DNA of 19,216 nucleotides from CAYONP01 sp964405335 (GCA_964405335.1 CAYONP010000105.1:1-19216), one strand, 5' to 3'; numbered from the stretch's first letter, positions 7,796 through 16,920 are shown. Program-made: numbers and translations. The notes: generated by a model from the letters alone, not told the origin.

Positions 7796-10700
7796 TCATC
7801 CGGCCAGCTCGTCGAGCGCGTCCTTGGCACGGCGCCCCCATTCGCTGGTGGGCGCCTCGTTGATCACCCGCTGGTACTTCTCGCGCGCCCGCGCGGCATC
7901 TCCCTTGCGCTGGTAGCAGCGGCCGGCCCAGTAGCGCGCCGGCAGCGTCACGCCGTCGACGCCGGCCGCTTCGGCGCGCAGCAGGGCGTCGAGCGCCTCG
8001 TCGACCAGGTCGTCGGAGAGGTAGCACTCGCCGAGATGGAGCAGCGCCTCGGCGTGCACCGGGCGGTCGTCGCCGGGTCGTTCGGCCAGCGGCATGAAGA
8101 TGGTCCGTGCGGCCTCGAACTGGAGCTGGTTCTGGAGCACCTTGCCCAGCTCGAGCCGTGCCCGCGGCGCCGCCGGGCTCTGGGCATGTTGCTCGACCAC
8201 CTGCCGCAGCGCCGCCTCGGCGGCCGGCCAGTCCTCGCGCCCGGCGGCCAGCAGGCCGCGCAAATAGAGCGCGTCGGCCTTGCGGTCGGGCTCGAGCGCG
8301 AGCCGCTCAAAGCTCTCCAGCGCCGACGCCGCGGCCTCGGGCTGCTCGGCCAGGAAGAGGTTCAGCGCGTGGCGGTAGCCGGCCTGCTGCTTCTCAGCCA
8401 CGCCGTCGGGCAGCAGCTCGGTCGACTGAGCGAACGAGGCCGCCGCATCGACATGCCGGCCCGCCTCCTCGAGCGCCCAGGCCAGGTTGTAGGTCGCCCG
8501 GCCGCGCAGCGCGTGCGTCGCGTACGACTGGAGCCAGCCCTGGTAAGCGGCGATGGCCCGGTCATAGTCGCCCTGGTTGAACAGCCGCCCGGCGAGGGCA
8601 AAGCGCGCGTGCGCCGCCTGGTCCGACTCGGGCGCCTCCTCGGCCAACTGGCTCATCAGCTCATAGCCGCCGTCGGCGTCGCCGGTCTCGATCACCGCCC
8701 AGGCCAGCTCGTAGCGCACCGCCGCGCGCTGTTCAGGCGTCAGATCGAGCGCCAGCGCGGCCTGATAAACGTTGACCGCCTCGTCGTACCGTTTGAGCGC
8801 GACCAACGACTCGCCCAGTCGCTGCCGGGCGCGAATGCCATAGGCCTCGTCGGGCCGCTCGCCGAGGAACATCTGCAGGGCGTCGATGGCCGCGGCGTGG
8901 TCGCCGGCCTCCTGCAGCGAGCGACCGCACCAGTAGAGCGCGCCGGCGGCCTCGGGCGCGGCGCCGTGCTCGTCGTGCAGGCGCCGATAGACGGCGGCCG
9001 CCTTGCGGAAGTGGTCGTCGAGCGCGGTGGCGCGGTAATACGAGGCGCCCAGGTTGGACAGCGCCGCGGGCAGGCTCTCGTGCCCGGCGTGGCCGCGGGC
9101 GAACTCCTCATAGACGGCCGCCGCCTCGGCGTAGCGGGCCTCGCTGAACAGGTCGAACCCGCGGGCCAGCAGCATCGTGCCGGCCAACTGCGACGCGGGG
9201 AACCGCTCGGCCAGCTCGGTCTCGACCGCCGTCGCGCGGGCCGGGTCGCCCTGGGCGCGGTAGACCGCGGCGAGCTGGAACAGCGCCCGCTCGGCCAGCG
9301 GGTCGGTCGGATGCTGATCGGCCGCCGCGCGATAGGCCGCCGCCGCCTCGGGCAGCTTCGCCTGCGCTTCGAGCGCCTGACCCAGCGAGAACCGCGCCTG
9401 GGCCGCGCGAGTGTGGTTGGCGTGGTGCTCGAGGAACTGCCGGCAGGCGCGCTCGGCCTGCGCCGGATCGGTTTCGAGCGTCTCGGCGACGATGACCAGC
9501 AGCACGGTTGCCGACAGGTCGGCCTTGGGCTCGGCGGCGACCGCCTCCCAGAACAGCCGCAGCGCCTCGTCGCCGCGGCCGAGACCCCGCACCGCGAGGG
9601 CCAGGTTGTACTCGACGCGGCCCAGGTCGCGCTGCGGCACGCCGGCCTGCAGGCAGTCGCGGTAGAGCTTCTCCGCCTCGGCATACTTCTCGCGCAGCAG
9701 GTAGACGTCACCCAGCCGCAGGCGGGCATGGTCGGCCACCGCGTGGGCCGCGTGGCGGGCCAGCAGTTGGCTCAGCGCGGTCTCGGCCTCGGCCCACTTG
9801 TCCTGCTGATAGAGCGCCTCGGCCAGGCCAATCAGCCCCACCGCCTCGGTCTCGCCTTCGGCGCCCTCGAGCGCCTCGCGGTAGAGCGCTTCGGCCGCCG
9901 GGTAGTCGCCCGCCTCGAACTTCTGCCGGGCGAGCCGGAAGCGGGCCCCGCTGAGCAGCTCGGCGCTGCCGGGATACTCGGTCGCCAGCCGGTTCTTGAG
10001 CTGCTCGGCGCGCGTGGCGTCGCCCTTCGCCTCGGCAATCTCAATCAGGCCGTAGAGCGCCTGCGGCGCCTGCGGCGACTGGCGATACCGGTCGAGCACC
10101 GTCTGGTACGCGACCGCCGCGGCGTCGAGCTGGTTCCTCGCCTGCAGGCAGACGCCCTTGCGCCACCAGCACTCGGCCGCCTGAGCGTGATCGGGGTACT
10201 TCTCGAGCACCGCTTCGTAAGCGGTCACCGCCCGCGCAGGGTCGTCGGCGGCCTGGTAGCTGACCGCCACGGAGTAGTAGGCCCAGGGCACCAGCGCGGC
10301 GACATTCTCGGCCGCCAGCACCTCGGCCGGGCGGGCGAGGAACTGCTGATAGGCGGCCACCGCGTCGGGGTAGCGCGCCAGGTTATACAGCGCCTCGGCG
10401 CGCCAGTACCAGGCGAGCGCCTGGTATGACGGCTCACGGCCCAGCTTGGTGTAGTCGAAGAAGGCCGCCGCCGCCGGCTGCCAGGCCTTCGCCTGGAGGT
10501 AGTAATAGCCCTTGTTGTACAGCGCCGTGTCGCCGAAGCGGGAGTCGCGGTAGCGTTCCCAGCAGGCGGCCGAGGCTTCGGCCGCCTGCTCATACTGCTC
10601 GAGCCGGCCGTAACACTGGGCGATGCGGAAGGCGGCCTGCGGCGCGTTGGCATCGGCACCGTGGTCGCGCACGAAGGCGCTGAACGCGGCGGCCGCCGCG

Positions 10701-10828
10701 GCATAGTCCTGATTGGCGAACTGCGACTCGGCGGATTGGAAAGCCGCGGAGGCCGTTTGGCCCACGGCGGGCGCCAGCCACAGTGTCAACCAGCCGAGCA
10801 CAGAGAGCGCTCGCGCTGGGTGAACCAT
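7796..10828 (-). CDS. Large secreted tetratricopeptide-repeat protein
   Basis: The protein has 1010 residues. The first 28 or so form a signal peptide (hydrophobic VLGWLTLWLAPAVG, then AxA). The rest is almost entirely TPR-type helix pairs, with recurring W/Y at position 4, A at 8 and 20, and P at 32. Examples of the repeat idiom are QGDYDRAIAAYQGWLQ, GDYPAAEALYREALEG and KGDAARAREKYQRVI. Over twenty repeats are likely, giving a long solenoid. There is no catalytic motif and no C-terminal anchor, so it is presumably a periplasmic scaffold. Periplasmic TPR proteins such as YbgF or BamD-like factors assemble envelope complexes. Here the link to the downstream amidase suggests a wall-related scaffold, which is inference. 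The ATG at 10828 has GGGAG 8 nt upstream, lying in the end of the kinase gene, 3 nt from its stop. Confidence 0.9.
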   Translation of the reverse strand: MVHPARALSVLGWLTLWLAPAVGQTASAAFQSAESQFANQDYAAAAAAFSAFVRDHGADANAPQAAFRIAQCYGRLEQYEQAAEASAACWERYRDSRFGDTALYNKGYYYLQAKAWQPAAAAFFDYTKLGREPSYQALAWYWRAEALYNLARYPDAVAAYQQFLARPAEVLAAENVAALVPWAYYSVAVSYQAADDPARAVTAYEAVLEKYPDHAQAAECWWRKGVCLQARNQLDAAAVAYQTVLDRYRQSPQAPQALYGLIEIAEAKGDATRAEQLKNRLATEYPGSAELLSGARFRLARQKFEAGDYPAAEALYREALEGAEGETEAVGLIGLAEALYQQDKWAEAETALSQLLARHAAHAVADHARLRLGDVYLLREKYAEAEKLYRDCLQAGVPQRDLGRVEYNLALAVRGLGRGDEALRLFWEAVAAEPKADLSATVLLVIVAETLETDPAQAERACRQFLEHHANHTRAAQARFSLGQALEAQAKLPEAAAAYRAAADQHPTDPLAERALFQLAAVYRAQGDPARATAVETELAERFPASQLAGTMLLARGFDLFSEARYAEAAAVYEEFARGHAGHESLPAALSNLGASYYRATALDDHFRKAAAVYRRLHDEHGAAPEAAGALYWCGRSLQEAGDHAAAIDALQMFLGERPDEAYGIRARQRLGESLVALKRYDEAVNVYQAALALDLTPEQRAAVRYELAWAVIETGDADGGYELMSQLAEEAPESDQAAHARFALAGRLFNQGDYDRAIAAYQGWLQSYATHALRGRATYNLAWALEEAGRHVDAAASFAQSTELLPDGVAEKQQAGYRHALNLFLAEQPEAAASALESFERLALEPDRKADALYLRGLLAAGREDWPAAEAALRQVVEQHAQSPAAPRARLELGKVLQNQLQFEAARTIFMPLAERPGDDRPVHAEALLHLGECYLSDDLVDEALDALLRAEAAGVDGVTLPARYWAGRCYQRKGDAARAREKYQRVINEAPTSEWGRRAKDALDELAG

Positions 10829-10831
10829 TAG

Positions 10832-12586
10832 CTACTCTCCCGTCGCCGCCTCAAGCGGCTCGTGATGGATCGGCAGCCGGATGAAGAACGTCGATCCGCG
10901 GCCGACCCCGCCCGATTCGACCCACATCTCGCCGTTGTGGTGCAGCACCGTGATGCGGTCGTAATAGAGCCCGGTGCCCGTGCCGCGGGCGAAGTCCTTG
11001 GCGTTGCTGCAGCGCTCGCACAGGCCGAACACCAGCTCTTCTTCGCCCGGCGGGATGCCGATGCCCGAGTCACTGACGCTGAACAGCACCGTCTCGTCGC
11101 CGTCGGGCGTCAGGTTGACCCGCACCTTGCCCTTCTCGGGCGTGTACTTGATGGCGTTGTCGATCACCTGCACGAACGGCCGGCCAATCTCGCGCCGCAC
11201 GCCCGAGATGGTGTAGCCGTTGGCCAGGTTGTCGAACTCGAACCGGATGTCCTTCGCCCGCGCGTCGACCGCCGCCTCGTTGGCCGCCGCGGTGACCAGC
11301 TCGCCGATGTCGATCACCTCGCGCTTCGGCGGCTCGCGCTCATACATCTCGTTCATCCGGACCTGGAGCTCCTCGGTCAACTCCTCGGTCTGCTTGCCAC
11401 CCTCGAGCACGATGTTGAGCATCTCGTGCAGCATTTCGACGCTGGCATAATCGAGCTTGGCGGTGCGCAGCAGGTCGAGCAGCTCCTGGTGCTCCTCGGC
11501 ATATACCCGCAGCGCGGCGAGCGCCTGGTCCGCACCCTCGCCGGCGGCCGCCTGGAGCAGGGCCACCACGCGGGCGTCGTACTCGCTCCACACCTCGGCC
11601 TCGGGGACGGTGATCACCATCGGCTCGAACATCGCCCCGAACTCTTCGTCGTCGCTCACCGCGAGCACCGTCTGCATGGTCGACGGCACGCTGGTCAGCT
11701 TGTTCTTGATCCGGTGGAGCATGATCCCGACTTCGGCGTAGAACTCCTTCGAGAAGCGCGCGACGTAGGCGTCGGAGAGCCCGCGCACCAGCGTCTCGCG
11801 GGCGTCCTGCAGCATCAGGATGCTGGCCCGATAGGTCGCCACGCTGTCCCACCGCGCGCGCGAGACAATCGGCTCGAGCAGCGCGTAGAGATGCGCCACC
11901 GCGGCGGTCACGTCGACCAGCCGGAAGCCCTTGGGCTGGAAATAGTCGATCTGCCGCACCAGGTAGGCCTCGCAGCGGGTGACCATCTGCCGCGGCTCGT
12001 CGGGGTTGGGCACCTTCTCCTCGTCGCGCCCGGCGAGAATGGCCTGGTAGATGTCGTAGGTCTGGTCGACAAAGGCGGCCAGGTCGTCATCGCTGAGAAT
12101 CGAGAAGTGGTCGGAGATGCGGCCCGACGGCAGGTCGCGCAGCCAGCGCTCGGCCACCGCGTTGCGCTGAGCGGCGACCAGCTCGATCAGCTTGGGGCAG
12201 AGCCGGTCGGCATATACCTGGCGCAGCGCCCCGCCGACGGCGGCGATGTCGTCACGGATGACCTTCGCGTCGCGGAGCGAGTCCTCGCGCAGCTCGAACT
12301 CCCACACCGCCGAGCGGGCAAAGGCGGCGAGCAGTTCCTTGAGGTCGAGCGGGCTGGGCGTCGTCTCGTCGTTGATGATGGTTTCGATGGTGCGGTTCAG
12401 GTTGTGGTAGACGCGCCGGCCGAGCGCCTCGACGAGTTGGCCGTAGAGCTTCGAGATCGCGTCGGGCTGGCAGAACCGGCCTTGGGTGAACTCGGGATTC
12501 AGGTTCTGCTCGCAGACTTCCAGCCACCGGGCGATGATCTCGGCTTGGTACGTCTGAAGGAAACCGATGGCATTATCGCTGAACAC
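10832..12586 (-). CDS. Soluble sensor histidine kinase with RsbRD-like N-terminus
   Basis: This is a 584-residue kinase without transmembrane segments. The all-helical N-terminal 280 residues contain two stretches resembling RsbRD_N-type sensory helices (about 8-30, FLQTYQAEIIARWLEVCEQ, and 133-150, LIELVAAQRNAVAERWL). The phospho-acceptor is probably H291 in MLHRIKNKLTS. The HATPase_c domain follows, with the N-box VIDNAIKYT (N477), G1 DSGIGIP (506-512) and G2 GTGTGLY (535-541). The 186 residues between H291 and N477 are about 80 more than usual, indicating an inserted helical, acidic region (about 308-400). No response regulator gene lies nearby, so the partner is remote. The GTG start at 12586 has AGGGAG 8 nt upstream. 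It is the first gene of an operon with the TPR and amidase genes, suggesting a link to envelope sensing. Confidence 0.88.
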   Translation of the reverse strand: MFSDNAIGFLQTYQAEIIARWLEVCEQNLNPEFTQGRFCQPDAISKLYGQLVEALGRRVYHNLNRTIETIINDETTPSPLDLKELLAAFARSAVWEFELREDSLRDAKVIRDDIAAVGGALRQVYADRLCPKLIELVAAQRNAVAERWLRDLPSGRISDHFSILSDDDLAAFVDQTYDIYQAILAGRDEEKVPNPDEPRQMVTRCEAYLVRQIDYFQPKGFRLVDVTAAVAHLYALLEPIVSRARWDSVATYRASILMLQDARETLVRGLSDAYVARFSKEFYAEVGIMLHRIKNKLTSVPSTMQTVLAVSDDEEFGAMFEPMVITVPEAEVWSEYDARVVALLQAAAGEGADQALAALRVYAEEHQELLDLLRTAKLDYASVEMLHEMLNIVLEGGKQTEELTEELQVRMNEMYEREPPKREVIDIGELVTAAANEAAVDARAKDIRFEFDNLANGYTISGVRREIGRPFVQVIDNAIKYTPEKGKVRVNLTPDGDETVLFSVSDSGIGIPPGEEELVFGLCERCSNAKDFARGTGTGLYYDRITVLHHNGEMWVESGGVGRGSTFFIRLPIHHEPLEAATGE

Positions 12587-12634
12587 GCTCCCAGCTCCCT
12601 ATGATCGGTCGCTCGGTCGGTAGAAATGCGCACC

Positions 12635-12664
12635 ATTATCCGCCACCGGCGACTCCAATGTCAA
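12635..12664 (-). promoter_or_regulatory. Promoter of the kinase-TPR-amidase operon
   Basis: On the minus strand, TTGACA (12664-12659) and GATAAT (12640-12635) are 18 bp apart. The -35 box is perfect and the -10 box matches at 5 of 6. A start near 12628 gives a leader of about 40 nt before the GTG at 12586. Confidence 0.8.
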
Positions 12665-12710
12665 GTCGGCGTGCCACCGGCGAGCCGCCGTTCGACCGCC
12701 GCCGGGGCCG

Positions 12711-12739
12711 TTGACAAGCCGTCTTCGCTGGGCTAGGAT
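12711..12739 (+). promoter_or_regulatory. Promoter of the PHP-glycosyltransferase operon
   Basis: TTGACA (12711-12716) and TAGGAT (12734-12739) are exactly 17 bp apart. A start near 12746 gives a very short leader carrying GGGAGG (12753-12758). It is back to back with the kinase promoter, the two -35 boxes being 46 bp apart, so one regulator bound between them could control both operons. Confidence 0.83.
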
Positions 12740-12763
12740 GGCCCGGCGGGAAGGGAGGCGACG

Positions 12764-13759
12764 TTGACCGCTGCCAGGATCGACCTCCACGCCCACACCT
12801 CGGTGTCCGAGGACCGCGAGCGGATCGCTCTGCCGCGCGGCGCCTCGATCACCATTCCCGTCCACGCCGTCACCCGGCCCTGCGACGCCTACGACCTGGC
12901 CCTGGCGCGCGGCATGACGCACGTCACCTTCACCGACCATGACACCATCGAAGGCTGCCTCGAGCTGCTCGACCGGCACCCCGACCCGAGCCGGTTCATC
13001 ATCGGCGAGGAGCTGACCTGCTGGGACCGCGGCTGCTGCTTTCACGTCGGCGTCTATGGCCATAACGAGACCCAGCACGCCGAGCTTCACGCCGGCGCCG
13101 AGCGGGCCGAGCCCGAACGTCACTGCCTGCGCTGGAACCTCGACCGGCTGCTCGAGTACCTCGACGACCAGAACCTGGTCTATGACCTCAAACACCCTGT
13201 CTGGCAGCGCGAGGAGAGCCGGGCGGCGATCGACCACCTGGCCGTCCTGCTCGAACGATTCCCCCGCGTCGAGGCGATCAACGGCACCCGCCGGCGCGAA
13301 CTGAACGAACTCGGCACGCGGCTGACCCAGCGCCTCCGCGGCGGCGCGGTGGCCTTCACCGCCGGCAGCGACACGCACACCGACAACTATGCCTGGGCCT
13401 ATACCGAGACCTTTGGCGAGACGCCCGCCGAGGTGCTCGCCAGCCTCCGCGCCGGGCACTGCCAACCGGCTGGCCGGCACGGCACCCACCGCCTGCTCGA
13501 TTACGACTGCCACCACTTCGTCGCCGGCAACTGGACTCAGCGCGCCGGCCTGCTGGCGGCCATGGCCGACGAGTGGGCCCAGGGCCTGCCGCAGATGGTC
13601 CAGGACACGCTCAGCGTGGCCAGCAGCGCCGTCGTCGCCTATGCCGTGGTCACCGAATACGACCGTCAACTGCGTCTCGCCCGCCAGGTCGAGGCGGCCT
13701 TCGACCGCACCCTGCGAGAGGTTTACGACCATGGCCGGGACCTGGTCGCGTCGGACTAG
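12764..13759 (+). CDS. PHP-domain metal-dependent phosphoesterase
   Basis: The 331-residue protein carries all PHP (polymerase and histidinol phosphatase) motifs. H9 and H11 are in DLHAHTS, D58 and H59 in TDHDT, E82/E83 in GEEL, H94 in CCFHVGVYGH, H144 in KHPVW, and D203 and H205 in SDTHT. PHP enzymes are trinuclear metal phosphoesterases cutting phosphomonoesters or diesters. It is cytoplasmic, with no signal peptide. The start is TTG, which is convincing because GGGAGG lies 5 nt upstream and the HxH motif follows closely. It is the first gene of five. Its last 29 nt overlap the next gene, a glycosyltransferase, so it may process a phosphorylated sugar or glycolipid intermediate or a nucleotide sugar. 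That role is inference from position. Confidence 0.88.
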   Translation: MTAARIDLHAHTSVSEDRERIALPRGASITIPVHAVTRPCDAYDLALARGMTHVTFTDHDTIEGCLELLDRHPDPSRFIIGEELTCWDRGCCFHVGVYGHNETQHAELHAGAERAEPERHCLRWNLDRLLEYLDDQNLVYDLKHPVWQREESRAAIDHLAVLLERFPRVEAINGTRRRELNELGTRLTQRLRGGAVAFTAGSDTHTDNYAWAYTETFGETPAEVLASLRAGHCQPAGRHGTHRLLDYDCHHFVAGNWTQRAGLLAAMADEWAQGLPQMVQDTLSVASSAVVAYAVVTEYDRQLRLARQVEAAFDRTLREVYDHGRDLVASD

Positions 13760-15077
13760 CGTCGCGCTCTTCACCGACACCTACGAAGAAGTCAGCGGCG
13801 TCGGCCGCACCTTCCAGCGGCTGGCCGACTGGTGCCAGGCCGCCGAGCAGCCGCTCGACATCTTCACCGTCGCCGGCGAGAAGAGCACCGTCGAACAGCG
13901 CGGCAGCGTCACCATCCACCGGCTCAAACCGCGGCTGGCACTGAACTACTACCCAGGTCTGCAGCTCGACTTGCTGCCGCTCGATGAAGCGGTGATGCAG
14001 CGCGCGGTCGGGTCGCGGTTCGACGTCGTCCACGTGGCGACGCCGGGCCACATGGGCATCAGCGGCATCTACCTGGGCTGGAAGCAGGCCACGCCGGTGA
14101 TCGGCAGCTACCACACCGAGCTGCCGCAGTATGTCAGCGAGCGGCTGGTCAACTACCTCGACGAGTCGTACCTCGACGATCCGGCCGCGCGCGACTATGT
14201 CGCCGAGGTCTCCGAGGCGCTGACCTGGGACTACCTGGCCTGCTTCTACAACTACTGCACCCGCGTGCTGGTGCCCTCCGAGGCGACCCGCGCCGTGGTC
14301 GCCGAGCGGCTGCGGCCGCCGCTCTTTCTCTTTCCCCGCGGGGTCGATACCGAGCAGTTCTCGCCGGCGCACCGCACCCGCCCGTACGAGGGGCCGCCGC
14401 GGCTGCTCTACGTCGGCCGGCTGGCCATCGAGAAGAACCTCGGCTGGCTGGTCCGCTTCGCCCAGCGGCATCCCGAGCACGAGCTCGAGCTGGTCGGCGA
14501 TGGGCCGCTCCGCCCCGAGCTGCAGCGGGCGCTGCCGCGGGCGACCTTCCACGGCTTCCTCGACGGCGCCGAGCTGGCTCGCGCCTATGCCGACGCCGAT
14601 CTGTTCGCCTTCCCCTCGCTGACCGAGACGTTCGGCAACGTGGTGCTCGAGGCACAGGCCAGCGGCTTGCCTGCGGTGGTCACCGATCGCGGCGGGCCGG
14701 CGGAGATCATCGTCGACCAGCAGACCGGCCTGGTCGCCGGCGACGAGCAGGCGTTTGAGCAGGCGCTGCTCACCCTCGCCGCCGACCCGGCGCGGCGCCG
14801 CGAGATGGGGCTGGCCGCCCGCGCCCGGGCCGAACAGCGTAGCTGGGACGAGGTTTTCGAGGGCCTGCTGGCCCAGTGGCGGGCCGTCCGTTACCCGCCG
14901 CGGCGCGTCCGGTTCAAGCGCATGATCCGGCGGATCAAAGAGAGCGAGCATCCGCTCGCCGTCGGCGGCGTGGCCTTCTGGCAGCAGTTCGGCCGCAACC
15001 GCGCCAGCCGCCGCGCGGCCGAGAATCCGCTGCCCTCGCACGTGCTCCGCCGCCTGCACGACGAGACCGCCGAGTGA
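13731..15077 (+). CDS. GT4 glycosyltransferase, first
   Basis: This is a 448-residue GT-B retaining glycosyltransferase of family GT4. The N-terminal donor/acceptor fold begins VALFTDTYEEVSGVGRTFQ, with the GxGR loop usual for MgtA/PimB-like enzymes. A linker ends in FPRGVDTEQFSP, and the C-terminal domain has LLYVGRLAIEKN (R230, K235) and the EX7E motif E299-E307 in TETFGNVVLEA. A basic C-terminal tail (about 390-430) could contact membranes. Donor and acceptor are unknown; relatives act on diacylglycerol or phosphatidylinositol. The ATG at 13731 has GAGAGG 9 nt upstream and lies inside the end of the PHP gene, with 29 nt overlap. The frame is open further upstream but there it overlaps PHP sequence and is not family-like. 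Confidence 0.9.
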   Translation: MAGTWSRRTSVALFTDTYEEVSGVGRTFQRLADWCQAAEQPLDIFTVAGEKSTVEQRGSVTIHRLKPRLALNYYPGLQLDLLPLDEAVMQRAVGSRFDVVHVATPGHMGISGIYLGWKQATPVIGSYHTELPQYVSERLVNYLDESYLDDPAARDYVAEVSEALTWDYLACFYNYCTRVLVPSEATRAVVAERLRPPLFLFPRGVDTEQFSPAHRTRPYEGPPRLLYVGRLAIEKNLGWLVRFAQRHPEHELELVGDGPLRPELQRALPRATFHGFLDGAELARAYADADLFAFPSLTETFGNVVLEAQASGLPAVVTDRGGPAEIIVDQQTGLVAGDEQAFEQALLTLAADPARRREMGLAARARAEQRSWDEVFEGLLAQWRAVRYPPRRVRFKRMIRRIKESEHPLAVGGVAFWQQFGRNRASRRAAENPLPSHVLRRLHDETAE

Positions 15078-15811
15078 GCCGACGCCTCTGCGTCAGCCTG
15101 CATGACGTCTGCCCCGCCACCGCGCCGGCCTGTCGCGCCATCCTCCGCCACCTCGATCAACTCGGCATCCGGCGGCGCAGCCTGCTGGTGATTCCCAATC
15201 ACGCCGGCGGCGCGGCCGACGACGATGCCGCCTTCGCCGCCTGGCTGCGCGAGCGGGCCGCGGCCGGCGACGAAGTCGTGCTCCACGGCTGGCGCCACGG
15301 CCGGGCGCCCGAGCATCCCGCCCCGCGCGGTCCAGCGCGCTGGGTCGATGCGCTGCTGGCCCGCGGCGCGGGCGAGTTCTATGCCGTCGACCAAGCCCTG
15401 GCCGCGGCCTGGATCGACGACGGCCTGGCCCGCCTGCGGCGCATCGGGCTCCAGCCGGTCGGCTTCGTCGCGCCGGCCTGGCTTTACTCGCCCGGCGCCG
15501 CGAGGGCCGTCGGCGAGGCCGGCCTCGGCTATCTGACCACGCACCTTCGCCTCCGCGCGGCCGACGGCCGGAGCTGGTGGAGCTTCGGCATCAGCAATCG
15601 TCCCGGACCGCTGGCCGGCGACCTGGCCGCGCGGCTGGTCAACGAGCTGCTGCTGCTACTCCACGCCCCGCTGCCACTCGTCCGCATCGCCATCCACCCG
15701 GCCGATCTCGAGGGCCGGGCGCCGTTCCGGCACACCCTCTCGCTGCTCCGCCGCCTGCTCGCGGCCGGTCGCCTGCCCGTCACCTATGCCGATCTGGTGG
15801 CCGGGCGATGA
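15074..15811 (+). CDS. DUF2334-type polysaccharide deacetylase
   Basis: The 245-residue protein matches the DUF2334 branch of the polysaccharide deacetylase (NodB-like) superfamily. CVSLHDVCPA near the N-terminus supplies the Asp of the metal/catalytic set. LHGWRHG supplies the metal histidines (about 75-80), FVAPAWLYS is motif 3, and IHPADL near the C-terminus supplies the last histidine. It lacks a signal peptide and is likely cytosolic or membrane-peripheral, consistent with acting on a lipid- or nucleotide-linked sugar. The GTG start at 15074 overlaps the preceding TGA as GTGA, and the family N-terminus begins immediately after. No strong ribosome binding site is seen, so coupled translation is likely. 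It is the third gene of the operon and is flanked by two glycosyltransferases, suggesting de-N-acetylation of an intermediate sugar. Confidence 0.88.
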   Translation: MSRRLCVSLHDVCPATAPACRAILRHLDQLGIRRRSLLVIPNHAGGAADDDAAFAAWLRERAAAGDEVVLHGWRHGRAPEHPAPRGPARWVDALLARGAGEFYAVDQALAAAWIDDGLARLRRIGLQPVGFVAPAWLYSPGAARAVGEAGLGYLTTHLRLRAADGRSWWSFGISNRPGPLAGDLAARLVNELLLLLHAPLPLVRIAIHPADLEGRAPFRHTLSLLRRLLAAGRLPVTYADLVAGR

Positions 15812-16920
15812 AGCTGGTCCTGCTGGCCAACGCCTATGGCCCGCGCACCGGCGGTATCCGCACCCACCTCGACGCGGTGCGCGCCGGCTATGCCGAGCGT
15901 GGCGTCGAGACGGTGCTGATCGTCCCCGGCCCGCGCGACGACGAGCGCCGCGACGCCGCCGGGCGGGTGATCGAGCTGGCCTCGCCGCGCTTCTGGCTCA
16001 ACCGCGACTACCGCAACCTGTGGCGCATCGGCGAGCTGCAGCGGATGGTGCTGGCCGAGGCACCCGACTCGGTCGAGCTCGCCGACAAGTACACCCTGCC
16101 CCGACTGGCGCCCCGCCTGCGCGCCGCCGGCCTGCCGGTGATCGGCTTCAGCAGCGAGCGGCTCGACCAGGTGCTGCCGCCCTACCTGGGCACCAGCCGG
16201 GCCACGCTCGCGGCCATCCGGCGGTACAACCGCTGGTTCGCCGCGCGGTTCGACCGGGTCGTCTGCCACAGCGACTACAACCGCGCCGAGCTGCTCGCCG
16301 CCGGCGCCGACAACCTGGTGCTGGTGCCGCTCGGCGTCGACCTCGAGCGACTCCATCCGCGGCAACGCGACCCGGCGCGCCGCCATGAGCTGCTCGCCGG
16401 CCGCCGCGTGCTGCTGCTCTACGCCGGCCGCCTGGTGCGCGAGAAACGGGTCGACCTGCTGGCCGGCATGATGCTACGCCTGGAAGCCGGCGAGCCGGGC
16501 CGTTACCGCCTGCTGGTCGCCGGCGCGGGGCCGTGCGAGGCGGCTCTGCGCGCGGTGCCCGGCGTGACGCTGCTCGGCTTTGTGCCACGCGACGAGCTGG
16601 CCGCCCTGCTCGCCTGCGCCGACCTGGCGGTGCAGCCGTCGCCGATCGAGTCGTTCGGGCTCGGCGCGCTCGAGGCGCTGGCCGCCGGCACGCCGGTCGT
16701 CGCGGTCGCCGCCGGGGCTGTGGCCGAACTGGTCGACCATCGCGTCGGTGCCCTGGCGCGACCGCACCCGGCGGCGCTGGCCGAGGCGGTGCGGCTGGTC
16801 GCCGCGCGCGATCGCGAACGCCTGAGCCGCGCGGCGCGTCGGCGGGCCGAGGCCTATCCCTGGTCGCGCACGGTCGAGTCGCTGCTGGCGCTGCACCGGA
16901 GGTTGGTCGATGGAGTATGA
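15808..16920 (+). CDS. GT4 glycosyltransferase, second
   Basis: This 370-residue GT-B, GT4-family retaining glycosyltransferase opens with MKLVLLANAYGPRTGGIRTHL (GG loop at 15-16). LVPLGVDLERLHP lies in the inter-domain region. LLLYAGRLVREKRVD carries the phosphate-binding R208 and K213, and EX7E is E281-E289 in IESFGLGALEA. It is shorter than the first glycosyltransferase of the operon and differs in its N-terminal loop, so a different sugar or acceptor is expected. The start overlaps the deacetylase stop as ATGA. Its 3' end overlaps the acyltransferase gene by 11 nt. With the other four genes it likely builds one glycan. The donor is unknown. Confidence 0.9.
   Translation: MKLVLLANAYGPRTGGIRTHLDAVRAGYAERGVETVLIVPGPRDDERRDAAGRVIELASPRFWLNRDYRNLWRIGELQRMVLAEAPDSVELADKYTLPRLAPRLRAAGLPVIGFSSERLDQVLPPYLGTSRATLAAIRRYNRWFAARFDRVVCHSDYNRAELLAAGADNLVLVPLGVDLERLHPRQRDPARRHELLAGRRVLLLYAGRLVREKRVDLLAGMMLRLEAGEPGRYRLLVAGAGPCEAALRAVPGVTLLGFVPRDELAALLACADLAVQPSPIESFGLGALEALAAGTPVVAVAAGAVAELVDHRVGALARPHPAALAEAVRLVAARDRERLSRAARRRAEAYPWSRTVESLLALHRRLVDGV

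Noticed and set aside
7763..10429. An 888-codon open frame opposite the TPR gene
   Set aside because: It mirrors the TPR codons and has no domain, no ribosome binding site and biased Arg/Gly/Leu composition.
10862..12604. A 580-codon open frame opposite the kinase gene
   Set aside because: The kinase motifs on the minus strand are clear; this frame is antisense and low in complexity.
12599..15059. Two long minus-strand frames opposite the PHP and first glycosyltransferase genes
   Set aside because: Both genes on the + strand have all family motifs; the reverse frames show none.
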